From Azospirillum sp051124815 (GTDB lineage: Bacteria > Pseudomonadota > Alphaproteobacteria > Azospirillales > Azospirillaceae): a DNA stretch of 64,000 nt. The notes below the pieces were generated by a model, which worked only from the letters and a program-made list of their open reading frames with translations, searched no databases and was not told where the DNA came from. The position numbers were made by a program, and so were the translations under genes. Positions 7,665 to 18,233 of the stretch are shown piece after piece; positions within the stretch are counted from its first letter, which is position 1, and each line of letters starts with the position of its first letter. The stretch lies in NCBI RefSeq assembly GCF_051124815.1, contig NZ_CP118488.1, positions 248,001 to 312,000 of the forward strand. Direction: 5' to 3'.

Positions 7665-8912
7665 ATGCCGACCAGCGCGCCGTGGGATTCCCTGTGGATC
7701 GACCTGTCCGTCGCGACGATGAACGACGGGGACGGCTATGCCGCCATCGCCGACGCGGCGGTCGGCATCAAGGATGGCCGCATCGCTTATGTCGGGCCGC
7801 GCGCCGATCTTACCGACGCGCCGAACGCGCTGGCGACCGAGGTCCATTCCGGCCGGGGCGGCTGGATGACCCCCGGCTTGGTCGACTGCCACACCCACCT
7901 CGTCTATGGCGGCAACCGCGCCCGCGAGTTCGAGATGCGGCTGAACGGCGCCAGCTATGAGGAGATCGCGCGGGCCGGCGGCGGCATCCTGTCCACCGTC
8001 ACCGCCACCCGCGCCGCCGGCGAGGACCAGTTGCTGGCCGCCACCCTGCCGCGGCTGGACAGCCTGCTGGCCGAAGGCGTGACGACGGTGGAGGTGAAGT
8101 CCGGCTACGGCCTCGACACCGAAACCGAGACGCGCATGCTCTGCGTCGCCCGCCGGCTGGCCCAGGTCCGCCCGGTGGAGGTCCGCACCACCTATCTTGG
8201 CGCCCACGCCCTGCCGCCCGAATTCAAGGGCAACCCCGACGGCTACATCGACCGCATCTGCACCGAGACGCTGCCGGCCATCGCCGAAGCGGGCCTCGCC
8301 GATGCGGTGGACGCCTTCTGCGAGGGCATCGGCTTCTCCGTCGCCCAGACCCGCCGCGTGTTCGAGACGGCGAAGCGGCTCGGCCTGCCGGTGAAGCTGC
8401 ATGCCGAGCAATTGAGCAACCTCGGCGGCGCCCGATTGGTGGCGGAGTTCGGGGGGCTGTCGGCGGACCATATCGAACATCTGGACGAGGACGGCGTCGC
8501 CGCCATGGCGCAGGCCGGAACGGTGGCGGTGCTGCTGCCCGGCGCCTTCTACGCCCTGCGCGAGACCAAGCTGCCGCCGATCGACCTGCTGCGCCGACAT
8601 GGGGTGCCGATGGCGCTGTCCACCGACAACAACCCCGGCACGTCGCCGGTGACGTCGCTGCTGCTGATGCTGTCGATGGGCTGCACCTTCTTCCGCCTGA
8701 CCCCGGCGGAGGCGCTGGCCGGCATCACCCGCAATGCGGCGAGGGCGCTTGGCCTGACCGACCGCGGCGTGATCGCTCGGGACAAGCGCGCCGATCTGGC
8801 GCTCTGGCGCATCGAGCATCCGGCGGAACTGGCCTATGCCATCGGCCTCAACCCCTGCATGGCGGTGGTCAATGGCGGCGTGGTCCGCAAGCCCCGCCTG
8901 GAGGCCGCATGA
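7665..8912 (+). CDS. hutI: Imidazolonepropionase (HutI)
   Basis: A 415-residue amidohydrolase that opens imidazolone propionate to N-formimidoyl-glutamate. Motifs in order: TPGLVDCHTHLVYGG (metal ligands HxH), KSGYGLDTETETRML, TYLGAHALPPEFKG, KLHAEQLSNLGGA, SADHIEHLDEDGV and STDNNPGTSP. All match imidazolonepropionases. It is divergent from hutF and overlaps hutC by 4 bp, so repressor and enzyme are co-translated. Confidence 0.96.
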   Translation: MPTSAPWDSLWIDLSVATMNDGDGYAAIADAAVGIKDGRIAYVGPRADLTDAPNALATEVHSGRGGWMTPGLVDCHTHLVYGGNRAREFEMRLNGASYEEIARAGGGILSTVTATRAAGEDQLLAATLPRLDSLLAEGVTTVEVKSGYGLDTETETRMLCVARRLAQVRPVEVRTTYLGAHALPPEFKGNPDGYIDRICTETLPAIAEAGLADAVDAFCEGIGFSVAQTRRVFETAKRLGLPVKLHAEQLSNLGGARLVAEFGGLSADHIEHLDEDGVAAMAQAGTVAVLLPGAFYALRETKLPPIDLLRRHGVPMALSTDNNPGTSPVTSLLLMLSMGCTFFRLTPAEALAGITRNAARALGLTDRGVIARDKRADLALWRIEHPAELAYAIGLNPCMAVVNGGVVRKPRLEAA

Positions 8913-9637
8913 GCGACGTCATTTCCACCGCCCAGCCGCGCTACGCCCAGATCAAGGAGGCCATCCGCCGCCGGATCAGCTCCGGCGACTGGCCCGAAGG
9001 CTTCCAGATTCCGTCGGAGCACAAGCTGCTGGAGGAGTTTTCGGTCAGCCGCATGACGGTCCACCGCGCGCTGCGCGACCTGACCGACGAAGGGCTGCTG
9101 ACCCGCGTGCAGGGGCTGGGCACCTTCGTTGCCGAACGGCCGCCCAGCACCGACGTGGTGGAACTGCGCAGCATCGCCGACGAGATCGCCGAGCGTGGCA
9201 ACGTCCATTCCTGCCGGGTGGAGCGATTGCTCGCGGTTGCCGCCGATGCCGGTCTGGCCCGCCGCTTCAACCTGCCGGTCGGCGCCAAGCTGTTCCACTC
9301 CGTCGTCGTCCACAGCGAGAGCGACGTGCCGGTGCAACTGGAGGAACGCTGGGTCAACCCGTCGGTCGCGCCCGACTATCTGGACCAGGACTTCACCCGC
9401 CAGACGCCGGGCGAGTACCTGATCCGGCTGGAATCCGCGCCGCAGGTGGAGCACGTCATCGAAGCGGTGTCGCCGACGCCGGAGATCGCCCGCCTGCTCG
9501 ACATCCCCGTCACCGAGCCCTGCCTGCGGGTTACCCGCCGCACCTGGGTGCAGGGCCGCGTCGTCACGGTGGCGATGCTGGTGCATCCCGGCAGCCGGTA
9601 TCGGCTGGGGGCGCGTTTCCAGCTGCCGCCGCCTTGA
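8909..9637 (+). CDS. hutC: Histidine utilisation repressor (HutC), GntR family
   Basis: A 242-residue GntR/HutC-family regulator. The N-terminal winged helix (residues about 10-75) includes YAQIKEAIRRRISSGDWPEG, PSEHKLLEEFSVSRMTVHRAL and LTRVQGLGTFVAE. The remainder is the UTRA ligand domain, ending TVAMLVHPGSRYRLGARF as in HutC proteins. It is expected to release hut operators on binding urocanate. The start overlaps the hutI stop (ATGA). Only one convincing operator is visible in this locus, upstream of hutF. Confidence 0.95.
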   Translation: MSDVISTAQPRYAQIKEAIRRRISSGDWPEGFQIPSEHKLLEEFSVSRMTVHRALRDLTDEGLLTRVQGLGTFVAERPPSTDVVELRSIADEIAERGNVHSCRVERLLAVAADAGLARRFNLPVGAKLFHSVVVHSESDVPVQLEERWVNPSVAPDYLDQDFTRQTPGEYLIRLESAPQVEHVIEAVSPTPEIARLLDIPVTEPCLRVTRRTWVQGRVVTVAMLVHPGSRYRLGARFQLPPP

Positions 9638-9653
9638 GGAGTTAGACCCCCAC

Positions 9654-9752
9654 CTAACCTCCCCCGCTGGGCGGGGGAGGGACTACCGCCCCCCTCCCGT
9701 ACAAGCGCTTGCTCCCTCCCCCGCCCAGCGGGGGAGGGTTGGGGTGGGGGCA
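9654..9752. repeat. REP-like inverted element, second type
   Basis: Two mirrored arms carry CCCCCGCTGGGCGGGGGAGGG and its complement around a short centre with GTACAAGCGCTTG. It differs in sequence from the CTCTCCCC type elsewhere in the window but has the same arm-centre-arm plan and the same GGTTGGGGTGGGGG-like tail. It fills the gap between hutC and hutU. Confidence 0.75.
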
Positions 9753-9798
9753 AGAGTCAACAACACATGCACGTCCCTCCCACCAGGAGCCACCCCCC

Positions 9799-11481
<1,683 letters not shown>

Positions 11482-11496
11482 GCGGGGGGCTTGATT

Positions 11497-11613
11497 CTCC
11501 CTCTCCCCCCCGGGGAGAGGGGCGGGGTGAGGGGGATGCATTGCGTGCCTTCCCAAGAATCCTCGCCGCGCTCCCCCCTCACCCTAACCCTCTCCCCGGG
11601 GGGGAGAGGGGAT
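11497..11613. repeat. REP-like inverted palindromic element, copy 2
   Basis: Mirrored arms with CTCTCCCC/GGGGAGAG cores flank a unique centre of about 45 bp. It lies between the convergent hutU and GH1 genes, where it could also act as a bidirectional terminator. Arm sequences are nearly identical to the copy upstream of hutI. Confidence 0.8.
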
Positions 11614-11629
11614 TGGTCGCTGATTACAC

Positions 11630-12958
11630 TCACGCCCCCCGGATCAGCTCGGAATACCAGCGCGCGGACTCTTTCGGGATCCGCGCCTGGGTTTCGAAAT
11701 CGACCCGGACGATGCCGAACCGCGTGCCGTAGCCGCCGCCCCATTCGAAATTGTCCAGCAGCGACCAGACGAAATAGCCGCGCACGTCGGCGCCCAGCCG
11801 CTTCGCCTCCGCCATCGCGGCGATGTAGGCCTGGAGGTAGGACAGCCGCTCCGTATCCACCACGCGGCCCTCGGCGTCCGGCGTCTCGGCCGCCTTGGTG
11901 CCATAGCCGTTCTCGGTGACGTAGATCGGCAGGCGGTAGCGGCGGGTCAGGTCGACAAGCGTCTCGCGGAAACAGCCGGGGTCATAGGGCCAATCGATGG
12001 CCGTCCGCTTCATCCCCGGCGGCGGCGAGCCGAAGCCGAAGCCCCAGATCAGGCTGTCGTCCCGGCGGCCATAGACCGGGGCGTAATGGTTCAGCCCGAA
12101 CCAGTCCAGCGGCCGGGCGATGCGCGCCATGTCGCCGGGCTGGACGTACGGCTCGATGGCCTCGGCGATGCGGCGCGGGTAGTGGGCCAGCAACTGCGCA
12201 TCGGGGAAGGCGCGGTTCCAATGCTCGTCGAACAGGGCCGCCGCCTCGACATCCTCCGGCTTGTCGGTCTCCGGCCGCATCGGTTGTACGCTGTGGACCG
12301 CGCCGATGGACGCCCCCGGCACCAGCGCCCGCAGCACATCCACCCCGGCGCCATGGGCGAGGTTGACGTGGTGGATCACCTTCAAATGGGTGGCGCGGTC
12401 GGCGATGCTGGGCGCTCCCCAGCCGAAGGCCCAGCCGAACAGGGTGAAGACCGAGAACTCGTTGAAGGTGGCCCAGCGCTTCACCCGGTCGCCATAGCGC
12501 CGGGCGCACAGCGCCGCGTAATCCTCGAACCAGCCCACGCCGTCCCGCGTGCCCCAGCCGCCCAGATCCTGCAAGGCCTGCGGCAGGTCCCAGTGATAGA
12601 GGCACAGCCAGGGCTCGATCCCCTTCTCCAGCAGCCGGTCGATCAGGCGATCATAGAAGTCCAATCCCTTTTCGTTCGGCGCCCCCCGCCCACGTGGCAG
12701 CACCCGCGGCCAGGAGACGGAGAAGCGGTAGGCCTGCAAGCCCAGATCCGCCATCAGGTCCACGTCCTGCGGCATCAGGTGGTAATGGTCGCAGGCGACG
12801 TCGCCGGTCTCGCCATTGTCGACCCGGCCCTTCAGCTTGCAAAAGCTGTCCCAGATGCTGGGCGCCCGCCCGTCGGCCTCGGCCCCGCCCTCGATCTGAT
12901 AGGCGGAGGTGGACGCGCCCCACAGGAAATCCTTGGGAAAAACCGGACGTTCGGCCAT
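11630..12958 (-). CDS. Glycoside hydrolase family 1 beta-glucosidase
   Basis: A 442-residue GH1 enzyme hydrolysing beta-glucosides with retention. FLWGASTSAYQIEGG opens the barrel, and the acid/base Glu167 lies in WATFNEF; the usual Pro after NE is Phe here. The nucleophile Glu349 lies in IYVTENGYG, and GYFVWSLLDNFEWGGGYGTRFG closes the family signature. No signal peptide is seen, so it is probably cytoplasmic. No sugar transporter is adjacent. Start ATG at 12958 with the family-typical N-terminus. Confidence 0.94.
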   Translation of the reverse strand: MAERPVFPKDFLWGASTSAYQIEGGAEADGRAPSIWDSFCKLKGRVDNGETGDVACDHYHLMPQDVDLMADLGLQAYRFSVSWPRVLPRGRGAPNEKGLDFYDRLIDRLLEKGIEPWLCLYHWDLPQALQDLGGWGTRDGVGWFEDYAALCARRYGDRVKRWATFNEFSVFTLFGWAFGWGAPSIADRATHLKVIHHVNLAHGAGVDVLRALVPGASIGAVHSVQPMRPETDKPEDVEAAALFDEHWNRAFPDAQLLAHYPRRIAEAIEPYVQPGDMARIARPLDWFGLNHYAPVYGRRDDSLIWGFGFGSPPPGMKRTAIDWPYDPGCFRETLVDLTRRYRLPIYVTENGYGTKAAETPDAEGRVVDTERLSYLQAYIAAMAEAKRLGADVRGYFVWSLLDNFEWGGGYGTRFGIVRVDFETQARIPKESARWYSELIRGA

Positions 12959-13170
12959 GGCGGATCACCCGAATGGAGTTCCGAAAGTGGAACACCCGAA
13001 TCCTACCCCTTTCCCGTCCGGGTGGAAGGGGCCAATCGTCGCTGCCGCGGGCGCGGCCGGGCACCACCATCCGTCGGGTAAAGCGTCACCATATCGCGGT
13101 CGACAGGACGGCGCGGCGCTCCTATGGTCACGCCGACCGGACGAGCGAATCAGAAAGGAACGGGCGCATC

Positions 13171-14196
13171 ATGGCGAAGAAGGACGGAGTCAACGGCAAG
13201 GGCGGCCAGTTCAGCGGGACGCCGGCCGACCGGCTGGTCCGGCTGTGGCGCAACAACGACGAACGTTTCGGCGCCCTGCTGGACGAGGTGCTGGACGGCA
13301 ACCGCCAGGGCGTGATCGAAGCCGCCCTGGGCAAGCTGCGCGAGGAGGAAGGCTACGACTTCATGGACGAGGTCGAGGCCTTCTCGGAAACGGCGCAGAG
13401 CACCGACGAGCATGGCGACCCCACCCTGTCGACCCTGTTCTGGGTGGCGCTGGAGGTCGACGGCCGGCTGGACGAGCCGCCGTCGGTCGACGCCATCGAA
13501 CGCGCGCTCGATTCGGCCGGGCTTCTGGAAAAGGCGGCCGACATGCGGCTGCTGCCGCTGTGGCTCGATCCGGAACCGCTGTCCTACCTGGAGGCCGCCG
13601 ACCGCCGCACCCTGCTGCGCCGCCTGATCGACTCCCCCGAGGCAGCCGAGTCCTTCGTGCGCGAGCAGGATCTGGTCGCCGCCCCCGACGACATCGGCAC
13701 CCGCCTCGTCGGCGTCGTCGGTCTGGTGATCGAGGAGGATGCCGAGCAGGAGGGCGAGGCGATGCCCGATCCCCTGAATCTCGGCTTCGGCGGCGAGGGC
13801 GAGGAGCTGGAGATCGACCCCATCGAGCAGGAGCGCATCCGCCAGTCGATGGCCGCCTTCGCCGAGGCGGTGGCCGCCGCCGACCCGCGGGTGAAGCGTT
13901 GCGAGCCGGTTGGGGGCTTGAGCGACCTGCTGGACTTCACCGCCGAAGGCGTCTGGCCGGATGACGTCGCGGCCAGCTTCGACGAGGTCAACGACTTTCT
14001 CGACATCGCCGGCAACGAGACCGGCGACGGCATCCTCGACGTGACGGCCGAGCAGACGCCGGAGGGCCTGCAGGTGCGCGCCTACAACTCCGACGGCGTG
14101 CTGCTGGACGAGCGCGGCTTCGACCTGACCGGCGACCGGGCGGAAGAGGCGCTGGCCCTGATGAAGCGCCGCTGCCGCCGCGTCAGCGAGGGGTAA
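13171..14196 (+). CDS. Acidic protein of unknown function, 341 aa
   Basis: I do not recognise a family. The chosen ATG (MAKKDGVNGKGGQFSG) is preceded by AAAGGA; the long upstream extension of the frame is a shadow over the divergent GH1 start. The protein is very acidic, with GEGEELEIDPIEQERIRQ near residue 210 and a helical N-terminal part (LWRNNDERFGALLDEVLDG). No signal peptide, membrane segment or metal motif is evident, suggesting a soluble cytoplasmic protein. It converges on the split-barrel/GAF pair. Confidence 0.7.
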   Translation: MAKKDGVNGKGGQFSGTPADRLVRLWRNNDERFGALLDEVLDGNRQGVIEAALGKLREEEGYDFMDEVEAFSETAQSTDEHGDPTLSTLFWVALEVDGRLDEPPSVDAIERALDSAGLLEKAADMRLLPLWLDPEPLSYLEAADRRTLLRRLIDSPEAAESFVREQDLVAAPDDIGTRLVGVVGLVIEEDAEQEGEAMPDPLNLGFGGEGEELEIDPIEQERIRQSMAAFAEAVAAADPRVKRCEPVGGLSDLLDFTAEGVWPDDVAASFDEVNDFLDIAGNETGDGILDVTAEQTPEGLQVRAYNSDGVLLDERGFDLTGDRAEEALALMKRRCRRVSEG

Positions 14197-14215
14197 TCCG
14201 CCTCTCGCGGCTCTC

Positions 14216-15616
14216 TCAACTCATCTCTTCCAACCGCAGGGGCTTCTCCACCACAAGGCGGAAACGGCCCCTGCCGGTCTTCTCGATGCGCAGGCAGCCG
14301 CCGCGGTCGGCCAGCCGCCGCTGCAGCAGGATCAGCCGCGCTTCCAGATTCTCGGCGAAATCGGGCAGCGGGATGTCGGGCGCCAGCCGCAGTTCGCGGT
14401 TGGTGAAGTCGGTGCGGCCCAGCGCGGTGTGGTCGCGCACCAGCTTCCACAGGATGGCGCCGGCCACCCCCTTGATCAGGTAATCATGGTCGAGGAAGAC
14501 GCTGTCGTCGCACGCGTAATGGCGCACGGTGATCGGGGTGCCGATGGCTGGGGCGCCTGCCGCCGGTGGACCGGCAACCGGGACCGGCACCTCTTCGACC
14601 TCCGCGCCATGGGCCGGCGGCAGGCCGAGCATCAGCGCCCCCAACTGTGCGGCCAGCGTCGCCAGCGCATCCTCGTCGTCATAGGTGAAGCGCATCTCCT
14701 GCGCGCTCTCCACGAACAGCACGCCGGCCAGTTCGCCGCACGCCCCTGGATGCGCCGGGATCGGCACCGCCAGCTGGCTGTGCGGCCGGTCCAGGCCGGG
14801 GAAGGGGATCTCGCGGGTGATGCCCTCTGCCGTCCCCTCCCGCATCGCCATGCTGTAGGCGACGTCGGTGGTCATGTGGGTGATGCGGATCGGCACCCGC
14901 TCGCGCGCCGCCACCCCGATGACGCCGTCGCCGGGCGCCACCTCCCACCCGATGCCGCTGCCGCGGCTTGAGGCCTCGTAGCCCAGCGCCGCGACGGTGA
15001 ACAGCCGGCCGCTGGCGGCGTCGGGCAGCAGGATCAGCGCATGTTCCACCCCGAACAGGTCGCGCAAGGCGGTGATGGCGCGGTCGAGCAGGTCGGACAG
15101 GTCGGCGGCGCCGCGCAACCCCTCGCAGGCGCGCCGGACCGCCGACAGCAGGCTGCGCGGCCGGATCGGAGCGGGCAGGGGACAGCCGCCGGGGACCGCC
15201 TCGATCTCCACCACCCGGAACAGGTCGGCGCCGCGCAGACGAAACACCTCCGCCATCCCGACATGGGAGGCGATTCCCGACAGCTTCGCCTTCATGCTCT
15301 CGAACAGCGGCCCCTCGGTCTCCGTGCGCAGATAGGCCAGCCGCAGCCGGTATTGCGCCCCGGTGGCCGGGTCTATCACCTCCAGCTGCGCGTCCGGATT
15401 GGCCAGGATGTTGGCGCGGGTCTTGTTGAAGAACTGATAGGACAGGGCGATGTGGCCGGGATCGACGTAATGGACCTGCGACAGTTGCGACACGTTGGGC
15501 GTTCCCTCGGCGTCCGCCGTGGCGATGGTGCCGGGGATCACGCCCTCCAGGCAGGTCCGGATGGCGTCCAGGGTAAGAGTGCCGTGGGGCAGGGGGTGGG
15601 GCAGCGGGCCGCTCAT
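14216..15616 (-). CDS. Flavin split-barrel + GAF domain protein with possible winged-helix C-terminus
   Basis: A 466-residue multidomain protein. Residues about 10-145 (GVIPGTIATADAEGTPNVSQLSQVHYVD, QFFNKTRANILANPDAQLEV) are a pyridoxamine-5'-phosphate-oxidase-like split barrel that may bind flavin or haem. Residues about 170-330 (LSDLLDRAITALRDLFGVEHALILLPD ... SQLAVPIPAHP ... GVLFVESAQEM) form a GAF sensor domain. The last 100 residues (ILWKLVRDHTALGRTDFTNREL ... LQRRLADRGGCLRIEKTGRGRFRLVVEKPL) look like a DNA-binding winged helix. It starts inside the stop of the upstream split-barrel gene. A redox or ligand-sensing regulator is plausible but unproven. Confidence 0.72.
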   Translation of the reverse strand: MSGPLPHPLPHGTLTLDAIRTCLEGVIPGTIATADAEGTPNVSQLSQVHYVDPGHIALSYQFFNKTRANILANPDAQLEVIDPATGAQYRLRLAYLRTETEGPLFESMKAKLSGIASHVGMAEVFRLRGADLFRVVEIEAVPGGCPLPAPIRPRSLLSAVRRACEGLRGAADLSDLLDRAITALRDLFGVEHALILLPDAASGRLFTVAALGYEASSRGSGIGWEVAPGDGVIGVAARERVPIRITHMTTDVAYSMAMREGTAEGITREIPFPGLDRPHSQLAVPIPAHPGACGELAGVLFVESAQEMRFTYDDEDALATLAAQLGALMLGLPPAHGAEVEEVPVPVAGPPAAGAPAIGTPITVRHYACDDSVFLDHDYLIKGVAGAILWKLVRDHTALGRTDFTNRELRLAPDIPLPDFAENLEARLILLQRRLADRGGCLRIEKTGRGRFRLVVEKPLRLEEMS

Positions 15617-16110
15617 GCCGGGATCCGCTCGCCGGCCTTCGGCCCCGGCGTCTGGTCGAAGACGTCGGCGGGGTCCAGATGCAGCGCAACCAGATCGGCC
15701 GGGTCGAACGCCATCACCGCCCGGACGAAGGAGTCGGTGAATCCCATCCCGGCCAGTTCGGCGATGAAGCCGTCGATGTAGGGGCCGGGCAGCGCCGCCT
15801 CTTCCGCCGTCGGAATGGCCACGGAGGCGCAATCGTCCTTGATCTGGATGGACCGGTGGGTGCTGGGCTCGGTGAAGACCACGGCCAGCCGCCCGGTCTC
15901 GGCGACGGCGGCGACCAGGGCGGCGTTGGCGCGCCCGTCGATCAGCACGGTCAGGCGTTCGCCGCCCGGCGACATGCCCGGCGACACCCGCGCCGCCACG
16001 GCTCTGGCCACCAGCGGGCGGGCGTTGCTGTCGCTGGTGGCGACATTGACGCTGAGGCTGCGGTCCAGGAAGCGCCGGACCGTCTCGTCCAAACCCCTCT
16101 CCCGCCGCAT
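15613..16110 (-). CDS. Pyridoxamine 5'-phosphate oxidase-like split-barrel protein
   Basis: A 165-residue single-domain protein with the split-barrel pattern: RFLDRSLSVNVATSDSNARPLVARAVAARV, a central strand RLTVLIDGRANAALVAAV, and TGRLAVVFTEPSTHRSIQIK. Members bind FMN, F420 or haem. ATG at 16110 is preferred because GGAG lies 9 bp upstream; a GTG at 16125 is an alternative. It overlaps the GAF-containing gene by 4 bp, so the two products are probably made together and may interact. Confidence 0.75.
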   Translation of the reverse strand: MRRERGLDETVRRFLDRSLSVNVATSDSNARPLVARAVAARVSPGMSPGGERLTVLIDGRANAALVAAVAETGRLAVVFTEPSTHRSIQIKDDCASVAIPTAEEAALPGPYIDGFIAELAGMGFTDSFVRAVMAFDPADLVALHLDPADVFDQTPGPKAGERIPA

Positions 16111-16232
16111 GTCCCGACGCTCCACACTGCCGACCAGCCGTCAGCATAGCGCCGGAGGCTGTCCGGCGGCAAACCAACCGAAGGACGTCTTCCTTCGGCG
16201 AGCCATGACATGAGGGGGCCGCGAGCGGGCGC

Positions 16233-17288
16233 TCAGGCCCCCGGCGCCACCACGAAGCAGGCCATGCCGATGGTGACCAGCCCGCTGCAGGCGCTGGCCG
16301 CGTCCTGCTGCGACAGGCCGGACAGGCGGGCGCGGTAGAGCGGCCCGGTCTGTGTATCCACAGCCTGGACGATCCGCTGCGAACGCGATAGCACCGGCAA
16401 CGAGCTGCGGGCGCGGTCGATCACCCGCTGGCTGTCGTCGGGCGAGCGGAAGGCGCCGAGCTGTACCGTCCACACCCCGCCGCCGGCGGTCGCCGCCCCG
16501 CTCATCGTCGCCACCGGACGCGGCGCCGGCGCATCCGGAGTCGAGGTGTCGGGCGCCACCACCCGCACCGCCGGTGCCGGGCTGGGCGTCGGAGCTGGCA
16601 ACGCCGCCACCGCGATCGGCGGCCGGGCTGCCGCCGGGCGGCTGCTGGCGGGCGGCGTGTAGGCGGGTGCCGAATAGGAGGAGGACGGCCGGGCGTAGGG
16701 GGAGCCGTAATCCGGCGGCGAATCGGTGGACGGCGCGCTGACCAGCACGATGTCGGCGCCGTTGGGGGCCGGGGTGCGGTTCAGACGCGGCCCGACCGAC
16801 GCGATGTAGCGGCGCGTCTCGCCCGGCAGGCCGCGCTTGCCGGCCAGATAGTCGCCGTAGCAGCCGGGACCGCAGTTGTAGGCGCCGAGAAAGCCCGGCG
16901 CGCCGAACAGGTTGTACATCTCGCGCAGGTAGGCGGTGCCGGCGATGATGTTGTCATGCGGATCGAAGGGGTCGGAGCCCAGATTGTGCTTGCGCCGCAT
17001 TTCGTCGTAGGTCGCCGGCATCACCTGCATCAGCCCCATGGCGCCGGCCTTGCTGACGATGGGCTTGCCGTTGACGGTGGTGCGCCCGCCGCTCTCCTGG
17101 CGGATGACCTCGCGGATCCACAGCTCCGGCATGTCGAACCGCTTGGAGGCTTCCGCGATATGCGCGTCGATTTCCTCAGGCGAGGCGACGCGATGTGAGC
17201 CTCCCCCGCTGGCGCAGGCGCTCAGCAGGGCAGTCAGGGCGGCGCAGGTCAGCAACGGCTTCAGGCGACGCACGGAACCCCCGGTCAT
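16233..17288 (-). CDS. Lytic transglycosylase lipoprotein with SPOR domain
   Basis: A 351-residue cell-wall enzyme cleaving peptidoglycan glycan strands. The N-terminal signal ends in a lipobox LLSAC (Cys25). The SLT/goose-lysozyme-like domain covers about residues 40-170 and has catalytic Glu65 in IRQESGG, with AGAMGLMQVMPATYDEM and AYNCGPGCYGDYL. A Pro/Ala-rich linker follows (about 185-275). The last about 75 residues (WTVQLGAFRSPDDSQRVIDRA) form a SPOR domain that would bring it to septal denuded glycan. No cognate secretion cluster is nearby, so a housekeeping role is most likely. Confidence 0.9.
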   Translation of the reverse strand: MTGGSVRRLKPLLTCAALTALLSACASGGGSHRVASPEEIDAHIAEASKRFDMPELWIREVIRQESGGRTTVNGKPIVSKAGAMGLMQVMPATYDEMRRKHNLGSDPFDPHDNIIAGTAYLREMYNLFGAPGFLGAYNCGPGCYGDYLAGKRGLPGETRRYIASVGPRLNRTPAPNGADIVLVSAPSTDSPPDYGSPYARPSSSYSAPAYTPPASSRPAAARPPIAVAALPAPTPSPAPAVRVVAPDTSTPDAPAPRPVATMSGAATAGGGVWTVQLGAFRSPDDSQRVIDRARSSLPVLSRSQRIVQAVDTQTGPLYRARLSGLSQQDAASACSGLVTIGMACFVVAPGA

Positions 17289-17517
17289 CGTTCAGTTCAA
17301 CTTTAGGATAAGCCCGATTTGGAGGTAGAGACCTTTGCACATTCCCGGCCCGGCGTAAACCGTCCCAGCTGTGACCTTCGACGCGGCCGGAGAGCGCGGG
17401 AGGGGAGGGGCCTTCAGTCCTTCGGATGGACAAGCGGCCGTCCGGGTATCTGCCGTCCGGCGCGGCCTATGCCGGGATTTCCCCTGCCGGGAATAAGGGG
17501 TCGGGTCTTGAGGGCGA

Positions 17518-17964
17518 TCAGCTCTCGCGATCGTCGTCGGGGTCGCGCCGGGTGGCGAGTTCGCGCATCAGCCGTTCCTTGGCGGTCTTGCGGCTGGGCC
17601 GACCGCCGCCGCGCCCGAACAGCCCGCCCAGCAGGCCGCCGGCTTTCGGCTCCTCCTCCGGCTCCTCGGTCATCTGGGCGCGTTCCGCCTCGCGCCGGGC
17701 CAGCATCGCGGCACGGTCGACCAGCGGGTTGCGCAGCCGGCGCGGCAACGCCTTGAAGGCGAGGTTGGCGCGTTCCAGGTCGGCCGGATCCTCGGTGGAG
17801 CGGGCGATGCGCAGAGCCACCCGCAAGAGGTCGAGCCGCCACGCATCCTCCGGCGCATGCGGCAGCGTCTCCGCCGCCGCCAGCAGGGTATCGAGCCCCT
17901 TGCCGGTCAGCGCGCTGGTGGATCGTTCGCTGCTGGATTTATCGGTGTCGCGGTCCCGTCCCAT
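17518..17964 (-). CDS. Hypothetical protein, 148 aa, charged
   Basis: Unrecognised. The ATG at 17964 (MGRDRDTDKSSSERS) gives 148 residues. Residues about 20-90 are predicted helical (LDTLLAAAETLPHAPEDAWRL, LLRVALRIARSTEDPADLERA) and resemble a helical-repeat segment. A glycine-rich stretch GGLLGGLFGRGGGR follows, then a basic/acidic tail. No signal or membrane segment is seen. Confidence 0.55.
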   Translation of the reverse strand: MGRDRDTDKSSSERSTSALTGKGLDTLLAAAETLPHAPEDAWRLDLLRVALRIARSTEDPADLERANLAFKALPRRLRNPLVDRAAMLARREAERAQMTEEPEEEPKAGGLLGGLFGRGGGRPSRKTAKERLMRELATRRDPDDDRES

Positions 17965-18233
17965 TCCGTCATCGAAGCTGTCGCGCTGAAGGCGGACTTT
18001 AGGACGGCTCGACAGGATTTGTCTGCCCCCATGCGGAGACCACACCATTCGGGTGGGGGAGAGGGCGGGATCGCGACGAAAAAGCCCCCTCCCCGTCGCC
18101 GGGAAGAGGGCCGCAAGTCGGTCGGGGGAATGCGCGGCTGGATGCCGGCAGTCATGCCGACGCCCAGGGGGATGGGCGCGGCATCTCGAAGCCGGCCCCT
18201 CCGCATTCCAGCGGAAGGACCGGGAACCTCACC

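Noticed and set aside
11630..12958. GH1 gene as an inactive enzyme because the usual NEP is NEF
   Set aside because: The catalytic Glu167 and nucleophile Glu349 are both present; the residue after NE varies in the family.
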